Shown: one piece after another, positions 11,891 to 24,790 of the stretch
Layout: every line of letters begins with the position of its first letter
How positions within the stretch are numbered: the stretch's first letter is position 1
From: Apoda limacodes
Taxonomy: Eukaryota > Arthropoda > Insecta > Lepidoptera > Limacodidae
Reading direction: 5' to 3'
DNA: 64,000 bases
Assembly (NCBI GenBank): GCA_946406115.1
Contig: OX291545.1
Coordinates: 21,137,153 to 21,201,152 of the forward strand
Translations under genes and position numbers: made by a program
Notes under the pieces: model-generated
What the model saw: only the letters and a program-made list of their open reading frames with translations
Told to the model about the DNA's origin: nothing
The model's database searches: none

Positions 11891-13198
11891 TAGATATATT
11901 TTAGTTTTACTTTTGCTTTAGTTTTACTTCGGAGCTGTTTTGCGTTGCCTACGTTAACATATACCATGAGAACCATTCCTACTTGCCTTTTTCCAAATAA
12001 GGTTGAAAAAATCGACAAAACTTTACGTTGCGCTCTTAAAATAATTCTTAATATTGAACTGAATGACACACAGTTGCGGCAAGCGTCTTAAACAATTCGT
12101 CTTGGTGGTCTTGGAATTCGCTGTGTAAAAGATACGGGAATAGCTGCCTTTCTGTCCTCGTCACATGGAGTTGCTAGCCTTGTCACTCGCATTTTACCTT
12201 ACAATGGTGACAGACTAAGTTTGCCCTTTAAAGACGATACCTTAACAGCCTGGTCAGCACTGGGACTAAACCATAGCCTACCTGATAAATTACATATTCA
12301 GAGAAATTGGGATGATATCCATGCTCGTTATATTCTTAATGAATCGTTTAGCATGACCACGCGCAGCTGCTAAACCTGAATCAGGAGCATGGCTTAACGC
12401 TCTTCCCTCTCCTAGCTTAGGTACACTTTTAGACCCTGATACTATAAGAATAGCCACGGCTCTCAGTCTAAGTTGTGGGATCTGTATTCCACATCGTTCT
12501 TCTTGCGGATCTTTCGTCGAAAGCAATGGTTATCACGGTCTAAGCTGCATACGGTCTACTGAAAGATTACTACAACCTCAATGAAATAATTCGAAGAGCT
12601 GTAGTTTCTGCTAATATTCCCTCCATACTCGCACCAACCGGTCTCTTCAGAACCGATGGTCTTACTTTAGTTCCTTGGGAGAAAGATCGTTGTCTTGTAT
12701 GGGATGCTACTTGTGTGAGCACTTTTGCTTCTTCATTTATGAAAGGCAGGTTATGCTGCAGAGATTGCAGCAAGGAACAAACATGAAAAGTATTCAAACC
12801 TTGAATCTTCTTACATTTTTGTCCCATTGTCGTTTGAAACTTCTGGCAGATGGTGTACCGAAGCAAAAAAAAAATGTTGAAAAATTATGTCATCTTATAA
12901 GACAGAGAGGACATGATCCCCGCACCGGATCATATCTGTTTCAAAGAATTTCGCTAGCCATCCCACGTGGAAATGCGGCTAGCGTCATAAATACTTTTCA
13001 GCCAAATATGTTAAGAGGCGGACTTTTTGACAATACATTATTTATTTATTTACAATATATTATATATAAAAAAATTATTTTAGTTTAGGCTTTTATTCTT
13101 AGATAAGGTTATTTTGTGGTTATTTATTTTAGATTTAATGTATTCGATAATAAGTTGATTGTATGGAAAATAATGAAAATCAGTCATTTTTAAAGCTA
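11891..13198 (+). mobile_element. Decayed non-LTR-type retroelement fragment with nuclease-like C-terminal region
   Basis: With several stops and frameshifts the + strand reads as the region downstream of RT in an abundant animal retroelement family: 'IRLGGLGIRCVKDTGIAAFL', 'SSSHGVASLVTRIL', 'GLTLVPWEKDRCLVWDATCV' near 12,655-12,715, then 'ISLAIPRGNAASVINTF' near 12,945-12,995. From memory, intact relatives have a GKRPDG-like motif before 'TLVPW..G..L.WD.T'; here a few of those residues are missing. A PD-(D/E)XK nuclease role is inference. It is 5'-truncated and flanked by 11-bp direct repeats (11,880-11,890 and 13,199-13,209). No poly(A) tail is visible. Confidence 0.6.
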
Positions 13199-13340
13199 TA
13201 TAACTGACAAAGAAAAAAGTCAAAAGCAAGTGCGTGACTTCCTAGTACTTCAGTCTATTAATATCCTAGTTTGCTCACAAAGTTCTTATTGATTCACAAT
13301 AAAAATTAATTTTGTGTGAAACACCAACAGAAATGAATTT
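13199..13340 (+). repeat. Right part of the local duplicated segment
   Basis: 'aaagtcaaaagcaagtgcgtgac', 'ctcacaaagttctta' and 'ttcacaataaaaat' recur in order at 13,555-13,660. This is the continuation of 11,830-11,890 beyond the inserted retroelement. Confidence 0.75.
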
Positions 13341-13495
13341 TTATAATAGTAAAAAATAGTGATTTTCAACAAAAACAATGATGATTCTTAAAAATAAAAA
13401 CTACTCGTTCGGTACAGTCAATATAGTTCAATTTTGTAAAACATACCAAAACACCCAATTTTTAACAAATATGCAGGATGCTTCCTTAGAATTAT

Positions 13496-13660
13496 GCCAT
13501 AAAAAATACATATTTCTGAGCTTATTCACATAAATATAACTGATAGAGAAAAAAAGTCAAAAGCAAGTGCGTGACAACGTAGTACACACGTAGTCATTTT
13601 TCAGTATATTCATATCCAAGTTTCCTCACAAAGTTCTTAATGGTTCACAATAAAAATATT
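13496..13660 (+). repeat. Second, uninterrupted copy of the local duplicated segment
   Basis: Carries the left landmarks (13,502-13,547) and right landmarks (13,555-13,660) joined as 'tataactgatagagaaaa', so it shows what the site at 11,880/13,199 looked like before insertion. It has its own small insertion near 13,580-13,595. Confidence 0.75.
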
Positions 13661-13789
13661 TTCTTGCAAGAATCTCAAAATAAAGTTGAAGAAACATTTT
13701 CTACTTGGTATCTACATTTTTGTATCGCACGAAGTCACTCTCTTCAGCAAAAGCACTAAGTACAAGATATTCAAATAAATTAGTTCCCC

Positions 13790-14698
13790 CGTTCCGTTGT
13801 GGAGGAAAACCGCGGAGAACTTGTGTCTCAAATCGAGACCACACTGTCCCAGGTCTCTAACTGGGGACGGGTAAACTTGGTCCGATTCAACCCTTCAAAG
13901 ACACAAGTCTGCGCGTTCACCGCTAAGAAAACCCCATTCACTGTAGTCCCACAATTCCAGAACACTGCCCTCTCCATCTCCAAGAGCATTGGGATCCTTG
14001 GTGTCGACATCTCTAGCGATGTTCAGTTCCGAGATCATTTACAAGGTAAGGTGAAGCTGGCGTCCAAAAACCTTGGTGCACTCAACAGAGCGAAGCAGTA
14101 CTTCACGTCGGGGCAAGGGTTGTTACTTTACAAGTCGCAAGTTCGGCCCCATATGGAGTACTGCTGCCATCTCTGGGCAGGTGCACCCGGATACCAGCTT
14201 GGCCCTTTTGACTCGGTTCAACGACGGGCTGTGAGAATTGTCGACGATTCCAAACTCACTTGCGGTATCGAGCCCTTAAGTCTGAGGAGAGACTTTGCCT
14301 CACTGTGTATGTTCTACCGCTTGTACAATGGGACGTGTTCTGAGGAATTGTTCGAAATGATGCCCACGGCTACTTTCTGCTATCGCACCGCTCGCTATCG
14401 GCAGGGAATTCATTCTCACACTTTAGAACCTAAATGGTCGCGTACAGTGTGGTTTCAGAGAAACTTCCTCACGCGAACGCTTAAGTTGTGGAATGAGCTC
14501 CCTGCCAAGGTGTTCTGCAAGGACTACAGTATGGAGTTCTTCAAGAAAGAAGTTATTAGATTTCTAAAGGGTCGGCAACGCGCAAGTGATACCCCTGGTG
14601 TTGCAAGCGTCCATAGGCTACGGTGACCGCTTACCATCAGGCGGACCGTAAGCTTGTTTGCCACCTTAGTGGTATAAAAAAAAAAAAAAAAAAAAAAA
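13790..14698 (+). mobile_element. LINE F1 copy with intact 3' end of the RT ORF and poly(A) tail
   Basis: 5'-truncated copy. The open frame 13,799-14,626 (275 codons) is the region after the RT catalytic box: 'LVRFNPSKTQVCAF' near residues 27-41, 'SIGILGVDISSDVQF', 'LLLYKSQVRPHMEYC' and 'RTLKLWNELPAKVF', ending 'GVASVHRLR'. The palm motifs with catalytic aspartates are upstream of the truncation, so the frame has no RT activity. The 3' end holds two short hairpins (ccgc...gcgg at about 14,628-14,645; ccac/gtgg at 14,661-14,672) and poly(A) 14,676-14,698. The long open frame and tail make it the youngest-looking F1 copy here. Confidence 0.9.
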
Positions 14699-14847
14699 GT
14701 TAAAAGCTTTCCGATTTCTATTTGCTTTTCACCTGTGAATACATTACGTTCACTACACTAGTCAGAAAAGGTTGCGTCCAAAGTAAGAATCAAAACGAAT
14801 TTATAAAATCGATAACAAAACTTCAGTGAAATTTATTTGCGTAATTT

Positions 14848-15895
14848 ATTAATAATAATAATACTATACTTTATTGCACATAATATAACAGAAACAGTAT
14901 TTACATAGAAAAAAAAACTTATCGCTATGAAGCGATCTTTTCCAGATAAACTTTGGGTGAATGATTTCAAATTAAAAGCATATAAAAAAGGTAATGTGTG
15001 CATTAAAATCAAGTAAAAAATTAAAACTAATTATACATCATTAACAAAATTTATAAAAAAATATAATTGGAATATTAAACACAATTACATAACACAATAC
15101 CTTAATAAATAATTAATTAAGAATATATTTAAATATATATACACTAATATATATATATATACATACATACATATTCATTTCTAGAATGTTTTCAAGGACT
15201 GTGCTCGTTTTATACATAGTTTTATACAGAGGTAATTTGTTCCACAATCTAATTGCTTTTTACAGTAAATGAGTTATTATACATTTTTGTATAGTGCGTT
15301 GGATTTTTTAACAACAGGGTTGTGGAACCACGTAGAAAAGGAGAACCAATGAACCCGAAACATTCTTTTAAATACGTTGGTGTTTTTAGATTGAACAGGA
15401 CATTATAAAGAAGAAGTATGACATGAGTATTCCGGCGAAGAAGAGTTGGGAGCCACTTAAGCTTTGTTCGGAATTCGAATATGTGATTATACTTTCGCAG
15501 ACCAAATATAAATCTCATGCATACATTTTGAAGACGCTCAATTTTATCAAGCTGCTCCTCAGTGAGATCAAGATAGCTATCATTAGTCGAGAATAGAAAG
15601 AAGTAGAGATTGAGCAAGAGTAATTTTAGTGGGGATGGGTAGGAAATTACGCAATCTACCTAAATATTTCGCAGCAACAAATATTTTTTTGCTTACTTCT
15701 TTAACTTGTGGACCCCACAATAGTGTTTCATCTAAAAGAATATTTAAGGTTTTTACAGTATCATCATATGGGACAGGGACTTTATTTACGTATACTAATG
15801 GCAGTTGTTGTCTATCAATTTTGGCGATAAGTCTATTACTCTCCTCAGTAATTATTCTTTTGCCTAAAACTTTTTTTATTAAGTTGCATTAAAAG
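14848..15895 (-). mobile_element. Third LINE family: 3' half of RT ORF, 3' UTR and ATT-repeat tail
   Basis: On the minus strand 15,620-15,890 reads 'LDETLLWGPQVKEVSKKIF' and 'YLGRLRNFLPIPTKITLAQS'. After a frame change, 15,249-15,617 continues 'EEQLDKIERLQNVCMRFIFG' and 'LLYNVLFNLKTPTYLKE'. This is the thumb/C-terminal part of a non-LTR RT. The element ends '..gtgcaataaagtatagt' followed by (ATT)n at 14,848-14,866. 5'-truncated near 15,895, frameshifted, not functional. Confidence 0.75.
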
Positions 15896-17042
15896 TAAGA
15901 AAAAATTCTAGCTGAGTGTGTTTATGTGCCTATAATATAGGTGCTCTATAAACGAAAAAAATTTGTTACTTGTTCAACAAATAAACAAATTTGTTTTCTG
16001 ACGTTAAATCCCGAGCTGGTGAAGTAGTCTAGAATTGATTTGAATTTGTATAGAGTGGGGGATTTAAAGGCAGGGGACCTTAAAAATTTGCTCTCGTGGG
16101 AATCATACAACCTTTCATCTCTATAAGCGAGAAAATTTTAAGGTTAATTTCAAGTTTTACGTAAGAATCACACTGAATACAATTGAACAATACGTTAATT
16201 TTAATGGAAAAATAAAAATATATACTAAATTAAACTTAAAGTTGCTGCAATTATGCAGGTTAAATGAAATTTTTGGATTATTCGTCACCACTGATTAAAG
16301 AGAGAAACTATATATTTCGTCACATTCTGTTCGAATAATTATTAGCAGCTGAGCATTGAATAATTATTTAATGGGTACTGTATTACCTTGACAGAAATAG
16401 GTATCTTCGTCATTAGATTTACTATTATTTCATCTAGAAAACTGCAGTTCATACCTACGTTAAAAAATTAATGCTGATGAAAATAGTTTACAGCCATTTT
16501 GATTTATTTTTTTCTTTCGGTATAAAGGATACGTTATATTGTCATCGAAAACAAAACATGATACTTTTGGAAAATGCTATATTTATTCTTAAACCATTTT
16601 TTTTTTATGTACAAAATTATTTATTTAGATAAACCAATAACCAAGTTATTAAGAACAAAATAAAATAAATACATAGTTATATATGTTTCAATTGATGCTC
16701 CATTGCCTTCTTCAAAGGATTCCGGCTCCATCTTCACAACCAAGGGATCTAATTTGTCTCATTGTTTAAAATAAATTATTTATTTTCTTTTCTTAACCTT
16801 ATAAAGACTGCGCTTATAAAAGATATTGTACTTTCATTCTCAGCCAGTAAATTAATTGAGAGTATGCTCTTCCCCATTTCTTGTTTAGTTTAGAAGTTTA
16901 GTTTTTTTAAGAAACTGTTATATTCAATGCCTAGGGTTCCGTCACATGAAATAATCAGTTCGGTGATTGACGCTCTTAAATCTTCAACAGCAAGATTATA
17001 TTTTAATTGTTTCTCTATGCCTTTGTGCTGTTTTTTTCCAGG
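15896..17042. other. Unannotated sequence; minus-strand reading frame at its right edge
   Basis: Mostly featureless. On the minus strand 16,890-17,042 is open for about 48 codons ('EKQLKYNLAVEDLRASITEL') and runs out of the LINE poly(A) at 17,043. It may be remnant coding sequence into which the LINE inserted, or chance; I do not recognise it. Confidence 0.3.
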
Positions 17043-17320
17043 TTTTTTTTTTATATCACTAAAGTGGCAAACAAGCCTACGGTCCGCCTGATGGTAAGCG
17101 GTCACCGTAGCCTATGGATGCTTGCAACACCAAGGGCATCACTCGCGCGTTGCCGACCCTTCAGAAATCTAATAACTTCTTTTTTGAAAAACCCCATACT
17201 GTAGTCCTTAGAGAAAACCTTGGCAGGGAGCTCATTCCATAACCTAAGCGTTCGCGGGAGGAAGTTTCTCTGGAACCGCACTGTACGCGACCATTTCGGT
17301 TCTAAAGTGTGAGAATGAAT
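17043..17320 (-). mobile_element. LINE F1 3' end, 5'-truncated
   Basis: Poly(T) 17,043-17,052, hairpin module, then about 70 codons of the RT ORF end up to the segment encoding 'IHSHTLE'. Several substitutions relative to the 14-kb copy. Confidence 0.85.
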
Positions 17321-18183
17321 TTGTTGTAAGAGGAAGTGTCAGCATTTAATATGCGAACGTCAAAGAACGCTTTCCTTGCAGGTTCCCAAACACCATTTCA
17401 TAATACATTTCAATTCTGGTTGACTTGTATTTGCATCACGCAATATAGGTTCTGTTGTACTAGGTCCCCAGGCTTATTCAGCCAAATGTTTGTAATCATC
17501 TCTATGTTGATTATAACCTTGTGTTTTAAGACCACTTTTTTTGCAGTTAAGTGCGTGGTTTAGGTTAAAATCACTTACATCAATTAATTAAAACGACTAA
17601 GACAAACTTTAATTAATAAAAGTAGGATCAAAAATTTGTTCTGATAAATCTTAAGTAAATATAATCTGAGCCAGTCATCCATCGCGTTGTTTTTTTTTTT
17701 CAGCGTCACGATTTCGAAAAGTTAATTTTCAAACTGAATTACTTTGCCACATGCTCGATGCGAATTTTTGAACACTAAACCAATACCATACGGCAAAAGT
17801 TCTAAGATGACAATGACAGTTCAGTTTTACAATATCGGCTCAATCGTTTTCCAGAAGAATTCAAATATTTTTGAATTCATTAAAATTATATAAAAGAAGT
17901 TCAATAAAGTGTTCAAATATTGAATTTCAATATTAAATCATTTGTACGTCTCGTTGAAAAATGTCTTTGTTTTCAAGACTTTCCTTTAATAACTTTTGTT
18001 AAATTATATAAAATCAGTAGTAAAATAGATACCTAAAACACAAGGAGATTTAAAACTGATTAAATGTTTCATGAATTTTTGTTTATCTATAAAGCAAGGA
18101 ATCTTGAAGCAGTATTGAAAAGAGCAATATATAAGTCTTTAGACACTAGACAGTAATTATGTCACTAGATAATTCTCGCGTTG
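17321..18183. other. Unannotated AT-rich sequence
   Basis: No gene recognised. The plus-strand open frame at 17,336-17,563 has no recognisable features. Confidence 0.35.
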
Positions 18184-18453
18184 TATATGCCGCAGGCAAA
18201 TCGTATAATCCGCCGTTTCTTAATATATGGAAACGAAATTAACAGAAATTGCACTGTATAAGTCATGTATGTCAGGTTAGGTTCAGTTTCTCTTTTGTAA
18301 ACGTAGATGCGGAGCGAGCGAAGCGAGCGGAGCGTTCCAACCAAGCTTCATATAATAATCTGTTCAGTTATATGATAATTTCTATTCCATACTTTACGAT
18401 CTGCCTAGGCATATTATGAAACGGCAGATTATACGATTTGCCTGCGACATATA
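18184..18453. mobile_element. MITE with about 45-bp terminal inverted repeats
   Basis: The left end TATATGCCGCAGGCAAATCG continues through 'tataatccgccgtttct'. The right end is the reverse complement with a few mismatches (cgatttgcctgcgacatata at 18,434-18,453). The core 'actgtataagtcatgtatg', 'ggttaggttcagtttctctt', 'aatctgttcag' and 'ctgcctaggc' is shared with the MITE at 53,916-54,163, whose outer ends differ. 270 bp, no ORF. Confidence 0.75.
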
Positions 18454-21400
18454 GACTTGATAATAAGATATGACTTGTCCACTACTACTTCGGCTTGCTT
18501 ATTCTGGAAGTTATCTCAGTGACTTGTCAGATTTCTAATCATAACTGAAAGCCACTTGCTGAGCGAATTTGTGAATCAGACCTGTCGTCAGTGTTCTCGT
18601 TTCTGTGCCGTAGATCATTACAGAGCTTCTAAATCGATACTTACGTCTTTTAGAGGCTCTCTATTTCTGTTATTCTCAAAAGGATCCCGCCAAATTTATT
18701 TTCCAGAAGCAGGTTGAGCTTTTTCTTCGAAATAGGAGATAACGTCTTATCAATGAGCATTAATATCAAACTAAGTTTGCATGCTAATTTAAGCAAATTA
18801 TGTGATCAACTAAATAAATTGTAACATCTTTAGCAAATAAAACTATATTTTAGCAAATAAATGATTACTGATTGATTGATTGAATATACAAGTACGTAAA
18901 AAATATTTTTTGAGACATTATGCTTTCATCAGACTCTGGTTGAAGACCAAAGTACCTACTTATCAAGACAAATCAAACAAGCCCAAACTCAATGGGGTAG
19001 CGTCGTTTCGTTATAGAAGTAATATGGCCAACTTCCAGCTCCATCATGTGCAAATTCAACTTAGTCGAACACCGGGATGTGGGACAAATTTAACTTACAA
19101 TTTTTGATTACAGACACAGACAGATGACTAGCTAAGAAAAACGAGCTCAATGTATAAGATATTCTTTTATTGTATACTGAAAGACCGGGCAAAGCATATC
19201 TCTAAAATGAAATTCACACAGACGAAATCAGGGACAACAATAAACATGTACAAATTTAGAGAAAAATTGTTTTTGTAGTGAGTAACAAACACTAAACGTT
19301 TGTGATTACTCATAATATGGGAAATACAGGTTCTAGCGGAAATGGAACGTACACATAAGCTTTCCGTCCGGACTACCCGCTGACCCGCAGTTACATTAGT
19401 TCTACTACAATATTACTAAAACCACAACGTACGACCTTTGGTGCTTAGGTGCTTGCACGTTAGTTATTGCACTATTACTTATTTTGTGGTACTTTCAACT
19501 ACACTTTTACATCTTTTTACCCGAAAACGCAAAGCCAAAAGGAAGGGTGGTTTTTTTACCAGTCTTTGTATGTTTGTTACGTTCTACCGTAGCGCCAGAA
19601 CTACCGACCCAATTTTAATGAATGAGTTGTCAATCGATTCGTTATTTTAGTCCGAGTGACATTTAAAGTAAAAATCTAATATAGCGTCTATAATATGACA
19701 TGAATTCATAGACTACAAAAATATCCGATCTTATTGTAATGAGTATTTAATTAAAGAACATAAACGGATGATTAGAGAAATATATTAATTTCAGATGTAG
19801 AACAAAAAATATCAAAATGTATCTATATGGCCATGTAAAATAGTTTGTTACTATTACTGTTACACATACATCTTATCATATTACAAGGGTGTCATTCGGT
19901 GCATCTTAACAATATGTGTGTTATAGGGTATTTGACTTGCAATGGGGGTATATAATTTTGTTCCTGGTTTTAAAAAGTATTCTAATAACAAAACCATATG
20001 CGATACGCACTTGATCGGTTTTTTCAAATTTGTGTAATTTCAAACAAGACACAGGCAGTATTTCACATAACAATTTATGAACAACCGTAAATAAATTTTA
20101 TGGTCATGAACAACGCACAAAAAGCATTATGTTAAGTCAGACAAAGACAGGGTTGGGTTAGTTTGCTGTATTACTGAATATAGCCCATTCATGGCACGTA
20201 CCTACGGACAATGGAGGGTATACCCGGTGACCGTTAATGAACAAGTCGGCTTACGGCACGTCGAAGAATGTCGCTTCAAGTTCTTGTCGTTCCCATCACG
20301 TCGAGTTAATATGTCTATCTTTTATTACTTTAGTATAGTCTAGATTCAACTTTATAGTATTGTATTTTGTAACTTGTTTTAGTGTAATAAAATGCTGAAA
20401 AGGCAGTATTAAAGTAATCGGTAAATAAAACATTTATAGCTGCTAATTTTGTACTGATAATGTCTGTTTTTTCGGTACCTAATTATAAAAGCATTTTATG
20501 CAAGCGTTGAAAAATTACTATATTTTAACACGCAGCCGATGGTTGAAAAAGAAATCTCGTAGACAAGTGACAGGTGAGCAATATTTTAAGTTTCAAGCAC
20601 GTGGTATATTAAAAGTAGCTCAAAACATGACTTTGTGGGGACTCGCGAAGTGGGCAATTTTATAAAAGCCTCATTCCTCATCTATGATTGACATAATTTT
20701 AATTTACATGATAAGGTTTAGAAACTATGAATTATTTATATAAGTTCCCGGTATAGTGACGATGAAAATGTCGGTGTATTTTTGTAATATACATATCTTA
20801 ATTACATATCTTGCAATGCATTTATTTAGTATGTCAATTATTATTTTTAAGACCATAAAAGTAGTTTTCACTTTGATAGTAAAATTGTTCAGTCACAGCC
20901 ACTTTTAGCGCCTTACATTTCAGAGTATCGATTCCCCCGGAGATGTTGTTTCAGGTTCAGGAATAGTAAGTAGACTGGACTATACTATAGTAAGTGGCCC
21001 GTGGTTTTGAGCTCGCTGTCACTTGTGGTAGAATTTGCGGCAGAAGCAGCACGCCTTTGCTTTTAATAGTCATATATTATTATTGTAGTACGCTTTCATA
21101 GTATTGACATCTTTATCCTTATAGTCTTTCGGCAACATTACCTGCTAATTTAAAAATATGAGGCCATGACCTCCTCAACTGTCAGAAAGACTTGAATTTC
21201 TTAGAATAAGGAACACCTCTAACATGCCACTGCATCGACTCTTGCTTGAAGAGTCATAAAGATACTGCTTTTATTGCGGCATAAAGATATTCGTAGTATA
21301 TACTATTTTTGGCACATGAAGGACGAAAAGTTCATGTGAGACATAGAACAAAAATTTACCGCAGGTGAAACCGCAGGGCACTATCCGTAACATCCCAACG

Positions 21401-22667
21401 GAACATCAGGGTAACGTAAAACATTTTGGCATAGAGTTAACCAAAGAAACATAAAATACTTCACATTCTGATAATCAAAGAGTTCCCATAGGAATTCAAC
21501 GGTGATGTGATCAAATTCGGGTCAAAAAAGCTGTGGTAAAAATTTGTGTGAAAAAGTGTATAAGAAGAATTTAATTGCATTTATATCTTAACCAATTCAA
21601 ATACAAATTATTGTGTAAGCTTTTCATTTCAAGTTGTGGGTTTGGCTTAAATAATTAGTTCAATACAAAGCTAAAACAATATTTAAAATAGGTTTGTCAA
21701 TACCGCAAATAAATGTGGTAAAAAATATACCGCATGCAATATTGAGAAAACATGTACTCACCTAACATTATCTTTGTAAACATAGGTCAACCCACAGAAA
21801 TGAGATACGGGACGAGATAGACATTATGAGGACGTTCGATCTGTTTGTTCGAGATCAAACTAACCCGAATCACGGTTATTGTTAATGCATCGTGGAGTGA
21901 GTGATGGAAGACAGAAAAACTTAGCTTTTATTATTAAAAACTGCTTCTTTATTTAAAGGTTTGCTTTTTTATGTGATTTTATTTTACATTTACGAATGTA
22001 AATACTTATGTTACAAATGAGAAAGTTCGTTTGTTGGTTTTTCCTTCACATCGCAACGGATCATCTAATTGAACTGAAATTCGTTACAGAGTTAGTTAGT
22101 TAGTTAGTTTCCGTTGAAATGGATTGGTAGGTTGGAATGATATCCTTAACAATAAGTATAATTTTTGATAATTGAAACTTTCTATTTTTATTTTATTATT
22201 TATTTACTTGAGTATAATCCCCATTCAACGACGACAAAGTGTTATCCCACAAAAAACATTTTCGTGTCAATTGTTGCCAAGACGAGGTTCGCACTGTCAA
22301 AAAGTTATCAGATGTAGAGCCAAGCTTTTAACTCTACACGCACTAACTCTACAAGCCCTTACTTTACAAACTCTACATCTTAGTCAAAATATGTTACTTG
22401 GCCGTTGGATTCACTTTCGGTGAGATTTCACTTCTTAGGTTGTAGTTTCTGTAAGTTGCTTATGACAATTGTGTTTTTTGTTGTTTATAAATGGTTAGAT
22501 TATAAAAAACTTCATTCGCATACTATGTCATCAAATTTTGAAGTTCGACCTCTGATACAGCTTATAACGATTTTTATATTACAACAACCAGGGTCTACAC
22601 CATTCCCATAGAAGTTTTCTTTTGTTAATACTTGTCACTGCACTTAAATTTTTACCGAATAAGTAAC
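18454..22667. other. Long stretch without a supported gene
   Basis: Open frames here (18,880-19,107; 19,438-19,650; 22,172-22,423) are short and unlike any family I know. 19,555-19,640 holds Helitron-like phrases ('tgtatgtttgttac', 'gaactaccgacccaatttt'). 20,190-20,330 is a GC-richer patch of unknown origin. 22,010-22,110 has a 'ttcgtttgttgg...gttagttagttag' repeat. 22,330-22,385 has several copies of 'actctaca'. Confidence 0.4.
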
Positions 22668-24790
22668 AAAATCGATTTTTTAATAAGTTCCTCGACTCAA
22701 TTAAATATTAAGGATGCTTTATTATTAAAACATACCTTTCAGCGGTCTCTTTATATTGATTAGGAACGAACCGAAACAAACTTATTGATTTTCTGCTAAA
22801 GCGACGGTAGTGTCAGAATAAATTACCACATTAGCCACTTGATCCTAGACTAGTTATAATTTGAAAATTATTATTATAAAAAAAAAGTAAACTTAGTCCA
22901 AATTCCTTGAAAACCTTAAATCAACCATGTTACATGGTAGGACACTTTTCATTTAGTTAGTTAACTCTACTTATTTAATAAAGTTACACAATTAATAATA
23001 TTTCATGACCTTCCATTTGAAAGCGTCTTGACATTATAGTATTGTCATTTGCCTCCTTTTTCTTTCGTTATGCAGCGATAAGAATTACAATAAAAATAAA
23101 ACTTTAAGTTTCAAGTTCTTGAAGAAGTAATATAACAAAAAACATGAATGATGTCATTCAAGTTTTTTGTCAAAGCTTTAGATTTATATAGGTATTACGC
23201 AATAAATTTATTCATTGTACATAGTAACGTAACACGTCAAATTGTACCGTCTTATATATTTATTTTCATCACACTTACTCTTAAACAGTGTCATTATATG
23301 CAGGTAAATTCGGTGTTAAGACCTTTATTACTCCCACGGGCTTTTTCTTTGTAAATGTTATTTTGTCTAAGCATAACGCGCGTTCATAGAGACGACGGGC
23401 GGTAATGACGCGCCTATTCTATAAAGTTTGTATAAAAGCTTTATCGTTGTTCTTAGCACGAACTACGCGCACACGACCAGCGAGCAATTACTTACAAGTT
23501 TTAACTCCAAACAAAACTTTTTTATTTATAAATTCTCTAGATATAGCGGATGCTACTTTTATTTCCGCCTTTGTGTATTGGTGGGTTTATTTATTTATTC
23601 ATCTTTTATTTTTATTTATTTACCCGCAAATGTAATGAAAAATATTGTGCGTAACACGGCCGGTACGAAAATGACTAACTCGTCATTAAAGCCTTCGGCC
23701 TAAGGCTTATAAATGGCCTCTTGTTAGTAATTTTCTCCTTGTCCCGCTTAATACACAATGTACTTTTTTGTTTTTCTTTTTTTACATGAGTTTTATAAGC
23801 GAGCCTCGTTTAAGCATATCAGAAAAGTGCGAGTCGGACTTACGCACCCTGGGTTCCATATCACCATTTAGGTACGTAATTTCAAACACCAAACCAAAAA
23901 CTAAAACGCTTAACTTTAAACCATTGCCAATAAAAAAAATATGTGACTTTTTCACTAACTAATCTAGCTAGACTATTTGGCGCTAGATGGCGCTGATACA
24001 GTAGTTTAAGAAGGTAATGGCTTAAGCTCGTCTCACACTTGGCCGGTTTTAATTTAATATTTAGGTTCACTGTTATCTTGAAGCTTGTATGTATTACTGT
24101 TTTTACGATGGAGCAAAAATAACGAAAACGTGTATCTTGTGTATTGTGTGTGTATTATTTATTAGGTAATCCGCTATCATGACACATATTCTGTGAAAAA
24201 TTCAAGCTTCTACCGACTTTGGTCTAAAAGATAAAGCTATTTAATGTTCAGACAGTCAGCATAGGTTAAGTAATTAGTACAGACCCCTAAAAACGACAGC
24301 GTGTAACATAATGCTAAAATCGATGGTTTCAACAGAGTACAACAAATTAATCTCCAACTCAAACCAAAACCCATTAAAGTAAATAAATAATTAGTGACGC
24401 GGCACTGAACTCGAATTAGCTGAAGATAAAACTTTTTCATTATTCCATTTCGGCTTTTCATTATTACAAAATAAATTGCTTTCTAAGCCACAAAAACAAA
24501 TGACCCTGATTGAAGTTTATGTTTATCAAAGAACGAAATTATTTCCATCGGCTACTTATATTTTTATTTGTATTTAAATACACAGTAAAAAAAATATTAA
24601 AGTCATCGGTTCGTAGACACAGGTCAGAAGTTCAGATGAGGTCAGAAGTAAAGGTTTTTACGCATTTTATATCAAAATAGTATATTGCGTACCTAGTACA
24701 AAATTACGCTTTTAGTGACCCAAGGTAGGAATCCAGTTACGTCGAAAACTTCATTCTGAGGGTAAGAAAAGCCATTTTGAACTCGGTACG
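22668..24790 (+). repeat. Complex repeat A, copy 1
   Basis: Aligns with 32,494-34,699 and, from 23,218, with 40,496-42,131. Landmarks are 'taataagttcctcg', 'gcgacggtagtgt', 'cgtaacacg', 'cccacgggctttttctttg', 'gcgctagatggcgctgatac' and 'ccagttacgtcgaaaactt'. It is a composite of older non-autonomous elements; 23,829-24,056 is one with the 'gcgagtcgga' tail at its left and 'cacttggccgg' at its right. It ends at 'actcggtacg' (24,790), exactly where copies 2 and 3 continue into the host-gene fragment, which copy 1 lacks. Confidence 0.8.

Noticed and set aside
11562..12526. Minus-strand frames of 78-88 codons
   Set aside because: They are shadows of the BEL/Pao end and of the decayed retroelement, whose sense strand is plus.
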